From: an uncultured Spirochaetales bacterium
GTDB lineage: Bacteria > Spirochaetota > Spirochaetia > Sphaerochaetales > Sphaerochaetaceae
NCBI GenBank assembly: GCA_944393005.1
Contig: CALXYO010000005.1
Coordinates: 81,557-145,556 of the forward strand
DNA: 64,000 nt
Direction of reading: 5' to 3'
Positions within the stretch are counted from its first letter, which is position 1. Each line of letters starts with the position of its first letter. Positions 28,219 to 36,570 of the stretch are shown here, piece after piece. Below the pieces are notes generated by a model, which searched no databases, had not been told where the DNA came from, and saw only the letters and a program-made list of their open reading frames with translations. Made by a program: the position numbers and the translations under genes.

Positions 28219-28224
28219 TATAAT
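28219..28224 (+). promoter_or_regulatory. Perfect -10 box abutting a start codon
   Basis: TATAAT directly precedes the ATG at 28225, with no clear -35. If this is a promoter, transcription would begin inside the annotated frame, so either the ATG is not the true start or the mRNA is leaderless from an in-frame downstream codon (for example 28291). Confidence 0.35.
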
Positions 28225-28545
28225 ATGCTGAGGACAGTCGCAGAAGATATCAGAGGTGTAAAACCATACCGGCAGCCAGATGAGTCTGTCATGTCCTCTG
28301 CAATACTTTTTCTGCTGTCTGCCTGTTCCATAACAATAGTCTGTTTAGCGGTGAATACTGGAGGTTTAAGGCCTTACATCTCCTATGGAGCCATTGTATC
28401 CTTGTTTTTCTGTATGTCAGTTTCCATTATGATTCATCACATCATGATCGTTTTCAATAAAATAAAATTTTACTTCTGTTATAAATTCGGGAAAACAGAT
28501 ATAATGAGACAACGCACTGGGAGCGGGAAGAAAAAACTGACATGA
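28225..28545 (+). CDS. Small membrane protein of the glycolipid module
   Basis: A 106-residue frame with two hydrophobic helices (about 23-45 and 52-75), short positively charged flanks and no recognised family. It overlaps the GT4 gene by 4 bp (ATGA), which is good evidence that it is translated and cotranscribed. The real start may be the internal ATG at 28291, since a TATAAT sits immediately ahead of the first ATG. Its position next to membrane-lipid glycosyltransferases suggests an accessory membrane role, which is inference only. Confidence 0.5.
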   Translation: MLRTVAEDIRGVKPYRQPDESVMSSAILFLLSACSITIVCLAVNTGGLRPYISYGAIVSLFFCMSVSIMIHHIMIVFNKIKFYFCYKFGKTDIMRQRTGSGKKKLT

Positions 28546-29810
28546 GAATAGCCTTTGGTTTTGATATATTCTACCCTGAAAGCAACGGGGTCATAACTAC
28601 AACAATAAACTTGGCAAACAACCTCATTGAGATGGGACATGAAGTTTATTTCTTCGTTCCGGCAGACAGAGGTTTCAGGGAAACAACAATCGAAAAAGGC
28701 ATTCACATAATAAGGGTAAAGGCCCTTCCCTCTTTCATATACAAGGGAATAAAACTTCTTCCCATACAGAGCTGGTACCTCAGAAAGTATTTCATGAAAT
28801 ACAAGTTCGATGTGATTCACGACACATCACCATGGCTTATCTGTCAGGCAATGAATCATGCTGCAAGGAAAATGCATATTCCTGTTCTTGCAACTCATCA
28901 CACTCTCATCGACAATCCGATTTACATAAAATACGCACTCAAGAGCAAAACACTTGCAGAAGCAGCCCAGAAGCCTATCTGGTCAATTGTCTTTAACCCT
29001 TTCTTCCGCCTTGTATGGATGGTCACAGCTCCCAACAAGGAGACATGCAAAACAGTGAAGGAGCATGTGAGCGGTATTGATGTGCGTTATGTCTCAAACG
29101 GAATCGACATAGAACAGTTCAGGAAACAGACAACATCGGAGCCGATAAAGCAGATACCGGAGTCATGGATCAACCGCAACTCTTTCCTCTTCATCGGACG
29201 TCTGGGTTTCGAGAAAGCAATAGACATAACACTTGAAGGCTTTGCAAAGGCACTGCAGCTGAGACCGGAGATGAGACTCATCATCATAGGTGACGGCCCT
29301 GCCCATAAGGAACTCATAGGCATCGCCCACAGGCTTGGCATCGCAGATAAAGTTCTTTTCACCGGAAAGATCGACAACCATATACTGATGAGAAGCGGCA
29401 TACTCAAGAAAGTGAATTCATTCGTGACTTCCTCGCTTTCCGAAAATCAGGCGATCACCGTTATTGAGGCCATCTGTTCCGGCTGTCCTGTAATCTGCCC
29501 GGATGTCTTCAACATGAAGGAAATCGTGAAAGATGATGCCGGATGGTTCTTTGAAGGCCAGAATCCTGACAGTCTTGCGAAAACCCTTGTACACGTTTTC
29601 GACAATGAGGCGGAAAGAAACGAGAAAGGGAACAACGCGCTTAAATACATGGAGCTGTATGACGGCAAGAAAATTGCGAAGCAGTTCGAGTCCATCTACT
29701 ATGAACTGCTTGAAATGAAGAAAAACGGCTTCTACGTATATGAAGGTGAGAGGAAAGCCTACAAGTTTGAGAGAGAATTGAAGAGCTATTACGATAAGAC
29801 CAAGGACTGA
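28542..29810 (+). CDS. GT4 glycosyltransferase, glycolipid type
   Basis: A 422-residue GT-B enzyme similar in layout to the gene at 18735. The N-terminus is RIAFGFDIFYPESNGVIT, with the glycine loop. A basic patch lies around 75-95 (KGIKLLPIQSWYLRKYFMK), and the C-terminal donor site is ENQAITVIEAICSGCP. The N-terminal region resembles 1,2-diacylglycerol 3-alpha-glucosyltransferase types. It is followed 11 bases later by an MGDG-synthase-like GT28, and this pairing is the usual arrangement for making mono- then di-glycosyl diacylglycerol. The C-terminus has an extra helical extension (about 395-422). Confidence 0.82.
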   Translation: MRIAFGFDIFYPESNGVITTTINLANNLIEMGHEVYFFVPADRGFRETTIEKGIHIIRVKALPSFIYKGIKLLPIQSWYLRKYFMKYKFDVIHDTSPWLICQAMNHAARKMHIPVLATHHTLIDNPIYIKYALKSKTLAEAAQKPIWSIVFNPFFRLVWMVTAPNKETCKTVKEHVSGIDVRYVSNGIDIEQFRKQTTSEPIKQIPESWINRNSFLFIGRLGFEKAIDITLEGFAKALQLRPEMRLIIIGDGPAHKELIGIAHRLGIADKVLFTGKIDNHILMRSGILKKVNSFVTSSLSENQAITVIEAICSGCPVICPDVFNMKEIVKDDAGWFFEGQNPDSLAKTLVHVFDNEAERNEKGNNALKYMELYDGKKIAKQFESIYYELLEMKKNGFYVYEGERKAYKFERELKSYYDKTKD

Positions 29811-29821
29811 GAGGTGAAAGG

Positions 29822-30949
29822 GTGAACATACTCTGTGTCTACGTGGATGGCGGCAAAGGACATTACATTCCGGCACGTGCTGTACAGGAACAGCTCATGG
29901 AGATGGGACATAATGCGATCCTTGTAGATTTCTTTGAATTCCTCAACATAAAGTTCATAGGAAAGGTCAACAAGTATGTATGGAGAAAGCTCCTCGAGCA
30001 TTCCTCCATTGAAATGAAATTCTCAAAGAAAAACGACCAGAATACAAAGGAAATTGAAAGTGTTGCACGTATTCTGAACGTGACAAGGAAGAAACGTTTC
30101 CTCAGGATGATCGAAAAATACCAGCCTGACATGATCTTCACAACCCACCCATATCCTGATTACTTTCTCTCATCCCTTGCGGTGGAAACCGGATCATCCG
30201 TTCCTGTGACCTATTACGCGACTGACGTCTTCACAGTGCCGATGTCAGCTGTCAGCAATAACCTTAAAAGGCTTTATGTCGCAACACAGGAAGGTTATGA
30301 CTCTGCACTTGAGAGAGGACAGAAGAAGGAAACCCTCAGGCTGTGCCCCTTCCCCCTTCAGAAAAGCTGCATGAACAGCAGGAAGCTTACAAAAAAAGAA
30401 GCCCGTTCACTGCTTGGTCTTAAAGAAGACCTCTTCACTCTTCAGATAAATTTCGGCGGAGAAGGCGTCGGTGCCACATCTCTCCTGAAAAGCCTGAAGG
30501 ACATTCCAAGCCGGATGCAGGTTGTGATCATAGGCGGCATTGAAGATAAAACAAGGAGGGAACTTGATAAAATAACAGAGAGTCTTCCTTCAAACATAGA
30601 AGTCCACATTGCAGGATATGTCACAAACGTCAATGACTATATCCTGGCATCCGACATAATAGCAGGGCGCAGCGGCATAAACACACTTGTCGAGGCTTTC
30701 TACCTCCGCCGCCCGTTCCTCATCACGGAACTTGTGTATACCGTAATATCTTCTGCGGACTATGTGGAAAAATACAAGGTAGGCTGGAATGCCGACCATG
30801 ATATCGAAAAGCAGCTCAGCATAGTAGCCCAATACGCAAAAACCCCTTCCCTTCTTGATGAAATCGACAGGAACTTCGATGACATTCCGATAAAATACAG
30901 CGCAAGGGAACTTGCTCAGATGATCACTGAAGATGCCGCTGAGGAGTGA
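29822..30949 (+). CDS. Processive diacylglycerol glycosyltransferase, MGDG-synthase-like (GT28)
   Basis: A 375-residue GT28 enzyme of the MGDG synthase/UgtP group. The N-terminal loop GGKGHYIPARAVQE is the G-x-GH acceptor-binding motif. The C-terminal half has the nucleotide-sugar-binding segment FGGEGVGATS and the SGINTLVEAFYLRRPFL loop. Members transfer galactose or glucose from the UDP-sugar to diacylglycerol on the cytoplasmic membrane leaflet. The GTG start at 29822 has GAGGTGAAAG upstream. The transfer order relative to the GT4 partner cannot be told from sequence. Confidence 0.85.
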   Translation: MNILCVYVDGGKGHYIPARAVQEQLMEMGHNAILVDFFEFLNIKFIGKVNKYVWRKLLEHSSIEMKFSKKNDQNTKEIESVARILNVTRKKRFLRMIEKYQPDMIFTTHPYPDYFLSSLAVETGSSVPVTYYATDVFTVPMSAVSNNLKRLYVATQEGYDSALERGQKKETLRLCPFPLQKSCMNSRKLTKKEARSLLGLKEDLFTLQINFGGEGVGATSLLKSLKDIPSRMQVVIIGGIEDKTRRELDKITESLPSNIEVHIAGYVTNVNDYILASDIIAGRSGINTLVEAFYLRRPFLITELVYTVISSADYVEKYKVGWNADHDIEKQLSIVAQYAKTPSLLDEIDRNFDDIPIKYSARELAQMITEDAAEE

Positions 30950-30960
30950 AACATGATTTA

Positions 30961-30989
30961 TTCACTTAGCGTTTTTTTCATGCTATGAT
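30961..30989 (+). promoter_or_regulatory. Promoter of ugd with leaderless-type spacing
   Basis: TTCACT (30961-30966), 17 bp, then TATGAT (30984-30989). The expected transcription start is at or within two bases of the ATG at 30996. No Shine-Dalgarno is visible between the -10 and the ATG. Confidence 0.6.
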
Positions 30990-30995
30990 GGGGAT

Positions 30996-32252
30996 ATGAA
31001 GAAAATTGCAGTAGCAGGTACAGGGTATGTCGGCCTTTCGCTGGCAGTGCTTCTTTCCCAGCATAACGAAGTGACCGCTGTTGACATAATTGAAGACAAG
31101 GTCAGGAAAATAAACTCTCTCATATCTCCGATTCAGGATGAATATATAGAAAAATATTTTAAGGAGGCAGAAGAAGGCAAAAGGAAACTCAGCCTGAAAG
31201 CCACTCTTGACGGAGAGTCTGCCTACAAAGATGCTGACTACATAATCATAGCAACCCCGACAAATTATGATTCAAAACAGAATTTCTTTGACACCAGTGC
31301 AGTCGAAGCCGCACTTGAACAGATATTATCCGTAAACAGAAACGGAATCATAGTGATCAAGAGTACAATTCCTGTAGGTTACACCGGATCAATAAGAAAA
31401 AAATACAGCTGCGACAGGATTCTCTTCAGTCCTGAATTTCTCAGGGAGTCGAAGGCATTATATGACAACCTCTACCCCAGCCGCATAATTGTCGGAACGG
31501 ATCCGGATGATCCTGATCTTATGAAAAGCGCACAAGAATTCGCATCTCTCTTAAAAGAAGGAGCCGTAAAGGAAAATATAGACACGCTGTTCATGGGTTT
31601 TACCGAGGCTGAAGCCGTAAAGCTTTTTGCGAACACATACCTTGCACTCAGAGTTTCTTTCTTCAATGAACTTGACACATATGCGGAAATGAAAGGTCTT
31701 GACACACAATCCATAATAAAAGGCGTATGTCTGGATCCGAGGATCGGAGACTTCTACAACAATCCTTCTTTCGGCTACGGCGGTTACTGCCTGCCAAAAG
31801 ATACAAAGCAGCTGCTTGCAAATTATAAGGATGTTCCGGAGAACCTCATAGAAGCCATAGTGGAGTCGAACAGGACAAGAAAGGACTTCATCGCAGACAG
31901 GGTCCTCACACTTGCAGGTTATTACAACTACTACAACAGAGGCGACTACAGTGCGTCACAGGAAAGGGAATGTGTCATCGGTGTATATCGTCTGACAATG
32001 AAAAGCAACAGCGACAATTTCCGTCAGTCTTCCATTCAGGGAGTGATGAAGAGAATAAAGGCAAAGGGTGCTACTGTAATAATCTATGAACCATCTCTTG
32101 AAGACGGATCAACCTTCTTCGGAAGCAAGGTCGTGAATGATCTTGATAAATTCAAGTCACACAGTCAGGCCATAATAGCAAACAGATACAGCAGTGTTCT
32201 TGACGATGTGAAGGACAAAGTATACACAAGAGATCTGTTCGGAAAGGATTGA
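30996..32252 (+). CDS. ugd: UDP-glucose/GDP-mannose 6-dehydrogenase family (UDP-glucose type)
   Basis: NAD-dependent enzyme that oxidises UDP-glucose to UDP-glucuronate, a precursor for acidic polysaccharides. The 418-residue protein has the Rossmann motif AGTGYVGLS at the N-terminus, conserved TIPVGYT, and the catalytic cysteine in [15 protein letters not shown] (about residue 265). It looks complete and carries the three UDPG_MGDP_dh domains. It is followed at a 5-base gap by a GT2 and a DUF115-like gene, forming an operon. GDP-mannose or UDP-ManNAc dehydrogenase activity is possible, but the Ugd-type motif is the best fit. Confidence 0.9.
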   Translation: MKKIAVAGTGYVGLSLAVLLSQHNEVTAVDIIEDKVRKINSLISPIQDEYIEKYFKEAEEGKRKLSLKATLDGESAYKDADYIIIATPTNYDSKQNFFDTSAVEAALEQILSVNRNGIIVIKSTIPVGYTGSIRKKYSCDRILFSPEFLRESKALYDNLYPSRIIVGTDPDDPDLMKSAQEFASLLKEGAVKENIDTLFMGFTEAEAVKLFANTYLALRVSFFNELDTYAEMKGLDTQSIIKGVCLDPRIGDFYNNPSFGYGGYCLPKDTKQLLANYKDVPENLIEAIVESNRTRKDFIADRVLTLAGYYNYYNRGDYSASQERECVIGVYRLTMKSNSDNFRQSSIQGVMKRIKAKGATVIIYEPSLEDGSTFFGSKVVNDLDKFKSHSQAIIANRYSSVLDDVKDKVYTRDLFGKD

Positions 32253-32257
32253 GGCAG

Positions 32258-33247
32258 ATGGCAGACAGCAAACCGCTGATTTCAGTAGTAGTACCGGTAT
32301 ATAAAGTTGAGAAATACATTGCCCAATGCATAGAAAGCATAACCTGTCAGAGTTACCGTGAGATTGAAATTCTCCTGGTTGATGACGGCAGCCCTGACAG
32401 CAGCGGTGCAATATGTGATGAATATGCAAAAAAAGATCCGCGTATAAAAGTGTTCCACTGCCCCAACAGAGGTGTCAGCTGTGCACGCAATACCGGCCTG
32501 TCAAACGCATCGGGAAGTCTTGTCTCATTTATCGACCCGGATGATTTCATCGACAGCGATTTTCTGGATTATCTTTACACTGTCATGGCAAGCAGTGCTG
32601 AGAGTGCGGATATCGCATACTGCGGTTTCAGAAGAGTTGATGAAGAGGGAAAGTTCCTTTCAGAACCCAGAGACACAAACGCCTCTCATATTGAAACCTT
32701 CTCCACAGAAGAAGCCCTGATCAACTGTCTGAGAGCAAGGAAAGACTTTCAGATGTTTATCTGGAACGGCCTTTTCAGAAAAGAAGCACTTCCCCGGTTC
32801 ATTGAAGGCCGCACGATAGGACAGGATCAGGATTTCACCATAGCGGCATTAATCAGAGCCGGAAAAGTAAACCGGGGCTGGGGTGTGAAATACAGCTACA
32901 GAGTGAGGAGCACCGGCTCCAAAAGCCTGAATCTGAGAGACAGGATGCATTACCAGTATCTTGCGCTTGATGACATCAGACATCATCTTGAAAATGCCAA
33001 TGCAGATTATGAAGTCATGGATGCATACTGTGAACGCTGTTTCAGAATGGATCTCGGCCTGATGGAGCGTTATGCAACCGGTACTGAAAAAGACAGAGAA
33101 CTGTTCAGATCCCTGCAGTCACGGCTGAAAGACAACGCCAGAAAAACATATAAAGGATTAAAAGGACAGATGCTTGCTTTCCTACTGGGAGCGGGAGAAC
33201 CTTTTTACCGCATTATTTTCACCACAATAAGAAAACACAGAAAATGA
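32258..33247 (+). CDS. GT2 family glycosyltransferase
   Basis: A 329-residue inverting glycosyltransferase with a GT-A fold. VVVPVYKVEKYIAQC lies at the start, VDDGSPDSSG is the nucleotide-binding acidic pair, and DPDDFIDSDF is the DxD-type metal site. The C-terminal half is more variable and predicted soluble, as in cytoplasmic polysaccharide glycosyltransferases of WcaA-like type. Two in-frame starts exist (TTG at 32249 and ATG at 32258), and the ATG is preferred. It overlaps the next gene by 4 bp (ATGA). Donor and acceptor are unknown, and the context suggests capsule or O-antigen assembly. Confidence 0.87.
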   Translation: MADSKPLISVVVPVYKVEKYIAQCIESITCQSYREIEILLVDDGSPDSSGAICDEYAKKDPRIKVFHCPNRGVSCARNTGLSNASGSLVSFIDPDDFIDSDFLDYLYTVMASSAESADIAYCGFRRVDEEGKFLSEPRDTNASHIETFSTEEALINCLRARKDFQMFIWNGLFRKEALPRFIEGRTIGQDQDFTIAALIRAGKVNRGWGVKYSYRVRSTGSKSLNLRDRMHYQYLALDDIRHHLENANADYEVMDAYCERCFRMDLGLMERYATGTEKDRELFRSLQSRLKDNARKTYKGLKGQMLAFLLGAGEPFYRIIFTTIRKHRK

Positions 33248-34080
33248 AAAGGACCATTCAGGAAATATTCACACCGGTACTGGACTTTCTGGTTAAATAC
33301 TGTACACCACTCAGTCTGCTTTATACGAATATAAGTTTCCGCCTCACAAAGCCGGATCCACGTTTTTCCGCACTCAAGGACAAGTACAAAGGAAGACGGT
33401 GCTTCATCGTAGGTCTGGGCCCCAGCCTGACAACTGCAGATCTGGATCTGCTTGCCAGGAACAGAGAATACACATTCTCGATGAACAGATGCTATCAGCT
33501 TTTCGACAGGACAGAATGGCGTCCTGACTGCTACTTCATTTCAGACGGAAAAGCATGTACTCCGCCAACCATGAAAGCAATTGATGAAATGCTGAAAAAC
33601 GGCACGCAAGTCATTTACAGCCGCCTTCAGATAAGGAAGATGCCGAAAGAAGCAATATATTATAAAGCCAGATACAATCACTTCATAATGATGAATTCGG
33701 CATACAAACATTATCAGAAGAAAGGTCATTACTGTAAAATGAGTCCGGACGCAGGCTCTTTCATATATGACGGTCACACCTGTGTCCATTCAATAATACA
33801 GGCGGCATATTACATGGGCTTTTCTGAAGTGTATCTCATAGGAACAGACTGCACCTACTCAAAAAATGCACGGCATGCACAGGGAATAGAAACAGCGAAA
33901 AGTGCCCTGAAACCGAATGATGACATGGAAAAATTCATAATCGACTACGAAAGCATGGCCGAGGACATAAAGAAAAAGAATCTTGATTTCAGGATCTATA
34001 ACTGCACCAGAGGCGGTGCCCTTGAAGTATTTGAGAGAAAGAATCTTGAAGATGTATTGCAAAACCAGCCGGCAAGATGA
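33244..34080 (+). CDS. DUF115/GT42-like transferase, possible nonulosonate transferase
   Basis: A 278-residue protein. The motif FIVGLGPSLTTADLDLLA (about 53-70) and the later FSEVYLIGTDCTY fit the Rossmann-like domain shared by DUF115 (MptE/Maf-like) proteins and GT42 sialyltransferases. In the family, Maf proteins transfer pseudaminic or legionaminic acid to flagellin and CstII-like enzymes transfer sialic acid, so a role in adding a nonulosonate to a glycan is plausible. A nonulosonate synthesis cluster lies 1.6 kb downstream. It shares a 4-bp overlap with the preceding GT2. Basic residues are abundant. Acceptor and sugar are unknown. Confidence 0.6.
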   Translation: MKRTIQEIFTPVLDFLVKYCTPLSLLYTNISFRLTKPDPRFSALKDKYKGRRCFIVGLGPSLTTADLDLLARNREYTFSMNRCYQLFDRTEWRPDCYFISDGKACTPPTMKAIDEMLKNGTQVIYSRLQIRKMPKEAIYYKARYNHFIMMNSAYKHYQKKGHYCKMSPDAGSFIYDGHTCVHSIIQAAYYMGFSEVYLIGTDCTYSKNARHAQGIETAKSALKPNDDMEKFIIDYESMAEDIKKKNLDFRIYNCTRGGALEVFERKNLEDVLQNQPAR

Positions 34081-34178
34081 ATCTCACAAACACATGATGT
34101 AATGTTTAATTGACACTGATAATTTTAAATAAGCAAATATGTGCTATTTTGCTTAAACTGAATTATCAAATACTCCAA

Positions 34179-34403
34179 TCAGCATTCCCTGTCTGCTGTA
34201 TCATTACAGTGATTACACTTCTGCCTGGCATTTATTTCGGGAAGGCTTCTTTTTCTGGAAAAAGTCCTTGCATTTGCACTGTCTCTTTCATATACAATGA
34301 CTTCCTTGAGTCCTTCTTCAATGCCACTGAAAAAGTCAACATTCTTAAAATTGCTCTCAATTTTCTCAACGCTGTATCCTGATTTGAAAACATGTTCGCT
34401 CAT
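34179..34403 (-). pseudogene. Possible truncated XRE/HigA-type antitoxin fragment
   Basis: A frame of about 74 residues (SEHVFKSGYSVEKIESNF, then DFFSGIEEGLKEVIVYE and RTFSRKRSLPEINAR). It resembles the N-terminal part of helix-turn-helix antitoxins that precede their DNA-binding domain. The frame then ends in a short cysteine-rich tail without the HTH. This is a resemblance only. It lies in the gene-poor stretch 34081-34606, which otherwise holds an inverted repeat (34130-34155) and a CG-rich patch at about 34550-34571. Confidence 0.3.
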
Positions 34404-34571
34404 ATCATTCCTATTGCTGCATAGTAAGTAATGCATGATCTATCATATTCTATAATCTGCATTTTTGCACATCTCCAGAAAGGTTCATCTGACGACCACG
34501 ATGCCGAGCACAGCAAACTCATACCGTGTCCTACGTGTTATATGTTCGATGCGACGACGCGACGCGCGCGA

Positions 34572-34601
34572 TTGACGAAATCACTCCTCCCTGTTTATTA
34601 T
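34572..34601 (+). promoter_or_regulatory. Strong promoter upstream of the DUF3800 RNA candidate
   Basis: TTGACG (34572-34577), 18 bp, then TATTAT (34596-34601). It is close to the sigma-70 consensus and sits just after a short CG-rich run. Predicted start is near 34608, well ahead of the DUF3800 coding frame. Confidence 0.65.
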
Positions 34602-34606
34602 AGTAG

Positions 34607-34721
34607 CGCAGGCATATGTTTCTATATGGACTGCTCACCGGCGGGATGCCAACTTTTTGTTTAAGCGTGCTGTTCTGTACGTGGCCCCGTTGGGAACCTC
34701 CCTGTGTGGAGGTTTTTTTTT
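34607..34721 (+). ncRNA. Candidate structured RNA upstream of the DUF3800 gene
   Basis: A transcript of about 115 nt, predicted from the promoter at 34572-34601 to the terminator at 34695-34721. Visible pairings are CATAT/ATATG around a 6-base loop (about 34612-34628), a GGC-GGGAT-GCC hairpin (about 34640-34650), and CCAAC (about 34649-34653) pairing with GTTGG (about 34689-34693) around a GCGTGC/GTACGT hairpin (about 34665-34682). The strong terminator stem follows. No coding frame fits. Published comparative work defined several DUF3800-associated RNA motifs upstream of such genes, but whether this matches one was not tested. Confidence 0.55.
34695..34721 (+). terminator. Intrinsic terminator between the RNA candidate and the DUF3800 gene
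   Basis: AACCTCC (34695-34701) and GGAGGTT (34708-34714) with a 6-base loop, then a run of T to 34721. The DUF3800 ribosome site AAAGGAG starts only four bases later, so expression of the protein would need read-through or a separate start. Confidence 0.9.
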
Positions 34722-34734
34722 GACAAAGGAGATG

Positions 34735-35460
34735 ATGTTTTCTGTGGATATTTACGTTTATTCTGATGAATCCGGAGTATTTGATTATAAACATAGAAAA
34801 TACTTTGTCTATGGAGGTTTGCTGTTCATTGACAAAATGACCAGAGATGAAGCTATCAGACGATACAGGTCCGCCGAACAGAATTTCCGCAAGAAGGCAA
34901 AATACAAGAATCTTCCGGAACTGAAAGCAAGCAAGCTTGCACCAGATGACAGAAGGGACTTATTTAAACTTACATCCTGCTATGACAGATTTGTTTTTGT
35001 AATAAACATGAATGCTCTGGATAAACGCAAGACATTTGCTGATAAGCATTCAAAAAACAGATATTTGGATTGGGCCTATAAAGTCGGATTAAAAAAGGTT
35101 TTCCAATCTCTGATTGAACGAGGCAGTATTTTACGAGGAGAACCTGTAACACTTCATTGTTTTATTGATGAACACTCCACTGCAACAAATGGAATATATG
35201 ATTTGAAAAATGCAATTTATCATGAGTTTCACGAAGGTACATTAAATTATCGCTACGATGTATTCCATAAACCAATTCTGCATGATTCCGAACTTGAGGT
35301 TACCGTAAAATATGTCAATTCAGAATGTAACGAGTTAATCAGAGCGGCAGACATTATTGCAAACAGAGCTTTATTTGAAGCGGAAAACAACGCATTGTAT
35401 AAAATTGCAAGTGATACCATGTGTTTTCGTCTGTTCCCAACCGATAAGGAAATCTTTTGA
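34735..35460 (+). CDS. DUF3800 domain protein
   Basis: A 241-residue protein with the DUF3800 pattern: N-terminal DIYVYSDESGVFD (DESG at 11-14), a central FIDEHSTATN, and a C-terminal ECNELIRAADIIANRA. In the family, the conserved acidic residues suggest an RNase H-like fold, and members are often found next to structured RNAs and defence genes. The function is not established. The ATG at 34735 (or 34732) follows AAAGGAG, and the longer frame from 34657 runs through the terminator and is rejected. The gene lies between a glycan operon and the nonulosonate cluster and is compositionally AT-richer than both. Confidence 0.75.
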   Translation: MFSVDIYVYSDESGVFDYKHRKYFVYGGLLFIDKMTRDEAIRRYRSAEQNFRKKAKYKNLPELKASKLAPDDRRDLFKLTSCYDRFVFVINMNALDKRKTFADKHSKNRYLDWAYKVGLKKVFQSLIERGSILRGEPVTLHCFIDEHSTATNGIYDLKNAIYHEFHEGTLNYRYDVFHKPILHDSELEVTVKYVNSECNELIRAADIIANRALFEAENNALYKIASDTMCFRLFPTDKEIF

Positions 35461-35623
35461 TTCATGTCTCTTTACATGTTGCATCTTTTATTTTTCTAAT
35501 TCACGTCAGCACGGCAAAGCACCCGTAGAACAACATGGCCTTGCTTTTTATACAAGTCTGACAGACTTAGAAAGACTCAACACACAGCAAAATTCATACT
35601 TCTTTAAACATCACTCTTCATGT

Positions 35624-35629
35624 TATAGT
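35624..35629 (+). promoter_or_regulatory. Extended -10 box upstream of the nonulosonate cluster
   Basis: TG-T-TATAGT (TATAGT at 35624-35629). The expected transcript would start at about 35636, inside or just before a 9-bp hairpin (35633-35654). No convincing -35 was found. Confidence 0.4.
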
Positions 35630-35632
35630 CAA

Positions 35633-35664
35633 AACAGAAGGGATGCCTTCTGTTTATTTTATTT
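35633..35664 (+). terminator. Hairpin with U-rich tail in the leader of the neuB-like gene
   Basis: AACAGAAGG (35633-35641) and CCTTCTGTT (35646-35654) with a 4-base loop, followed by TATTTTATTTC. It is either the terminator of the DUF3800 gene or an attenuator in the neuB leader. Confidence 0.7.
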
Positions 35665-35692
35665 CTCTTTAATCAGGAAAAGGATTGAAAAG

Positions 35693-36565
35693 ATGGAATA
35701 CAGGAAACCATTCGTCATAGCTGAAGCCGGGTGCAACCATAAAGGTGAAATGGAAATTGCACATGAACTCATAAACACAGCCGCGATATACTGCAAGGCT
35801 GATGCGATTAAATTTCAGAAAAGATGTCCGAAGGAACTGCTGACTCCGGAGCAGTACAACGCACCGCACCCCCATCCGGAAAACTCATATGGAAAGACAT
35901 ATGGAGAACACAGGGAGGCTCTTGAATTCACAGTAGACCAGCATGCCCAGCTCAAGGAATGGTGCGAACAGGTCGGAATAATCTACTCCACTTCCGTCTG
36001 GGATATGACAAGTGCAAAGGAAATCGCATCTCTCAAGCCGCAGTTCATTAAAATCCCATCAGCCTGCAACACTCATTATGAGATGCTGCAGTGGCTTTGT
36101 GACAACTATAAAGGAGAGATCCAGCTTTCATTCGGGATGACCACACATGAGGAAGAAGAGAAGATTGTCTCTCTCTTTGAAGCCAACGGAAGGGCAAAGG
36201 ATCTTGTCATATTCGACTGCACATCAGGCTATCCTGTCCCCTATCAGGACATATGTCTGCTTGAAATTGGCAGGTTGAGGGAGAAGTATGAATCCAGAGT
36301 AAAGGCGATAGGATTCTCCGGCCATCACCTCGGCATTGCAGTTGATGTTGCAGCATACACGCTGGGTGCACATATAATAGAGCGTCACTACACACTGGAC
36401 AGGACATGGAAAGGCACTGACCATGCGGCATCTCTTGAACCGTACGGAATCAAGAGTCTGGTCAGGGATCTCAACAATGTGTATGAAGCGCTGACCTACA
36501 AAAAAGAGGAAATCCTTCCCATTGAACAGGTACAGAGAGACAAGCTGAAATACAGAAAGCACTGA
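35693..36565 (+). CDS. NeuB-family nonulosonate synthase lacking a SAF domain
   Basis: A 290-residue TIM-barrel enzyme that condenses PEP with a hexosamine or hexose substrate to give a nine-carbon acid. Motifs FVIAEAGCNHKGEMEIAHEL, DAIKFQKR, and ERHYTLDRTWKGTDHAASLEP follow the NeuB order. It ends just after the barrel, so the C-terminal antifreeze-like SAF domain of standard sialic acid synthases (about 340-350 residues) is missing, as in some KDN-phosphate-type synthases. The start at 35693 is preferred over the long frame from 35357 because of the AGGA site and because the upstream part does not match the family. It is the first gene of a three-gene cluster. Confidence 0.85.
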   Translation: MEYRKPFVIAEAGCNHKGEMEIAHELINTAAIYCKADAIKFQKRCPKELLTPEQYNAPHPHPENSYGKTYGEHREALEFTVDQHAQLKEWCEQVGIIYSTSVWDMTSAKEIASLKPQFIKIPSACNTHYEMLQWLCDNYKGEIQLSFGMTTHEEEEKIVSLFEANGRAKDLVIFDCTSGYPVPYQDICLLEIGRLREKYESRVKAIGFSGHHLGIAVDVAAYTLGAHIIERHYTLDRTWKGTDHAASLEPYGIKSLVRDLNNVYEALTYKKEEILPIEQVQRDKLKYRKH

Positions 36566-36570
36566 AACAA

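Noticed and set aside
34657..34734. Upstream extension of the DUF3800 frame
   Set aside because: It would translate through the terminator stem and T-run. The AAAGGAG just before 34732-34737 marks the real start.
35357..35692. Upstream extension of the neuB frame
   Set aside because: It overlaps the DUF3800 gene and the hairpin, and the sequence before 35693 does not resemble NeuB. The ATG with AGGA at 35693 is the sensible start.
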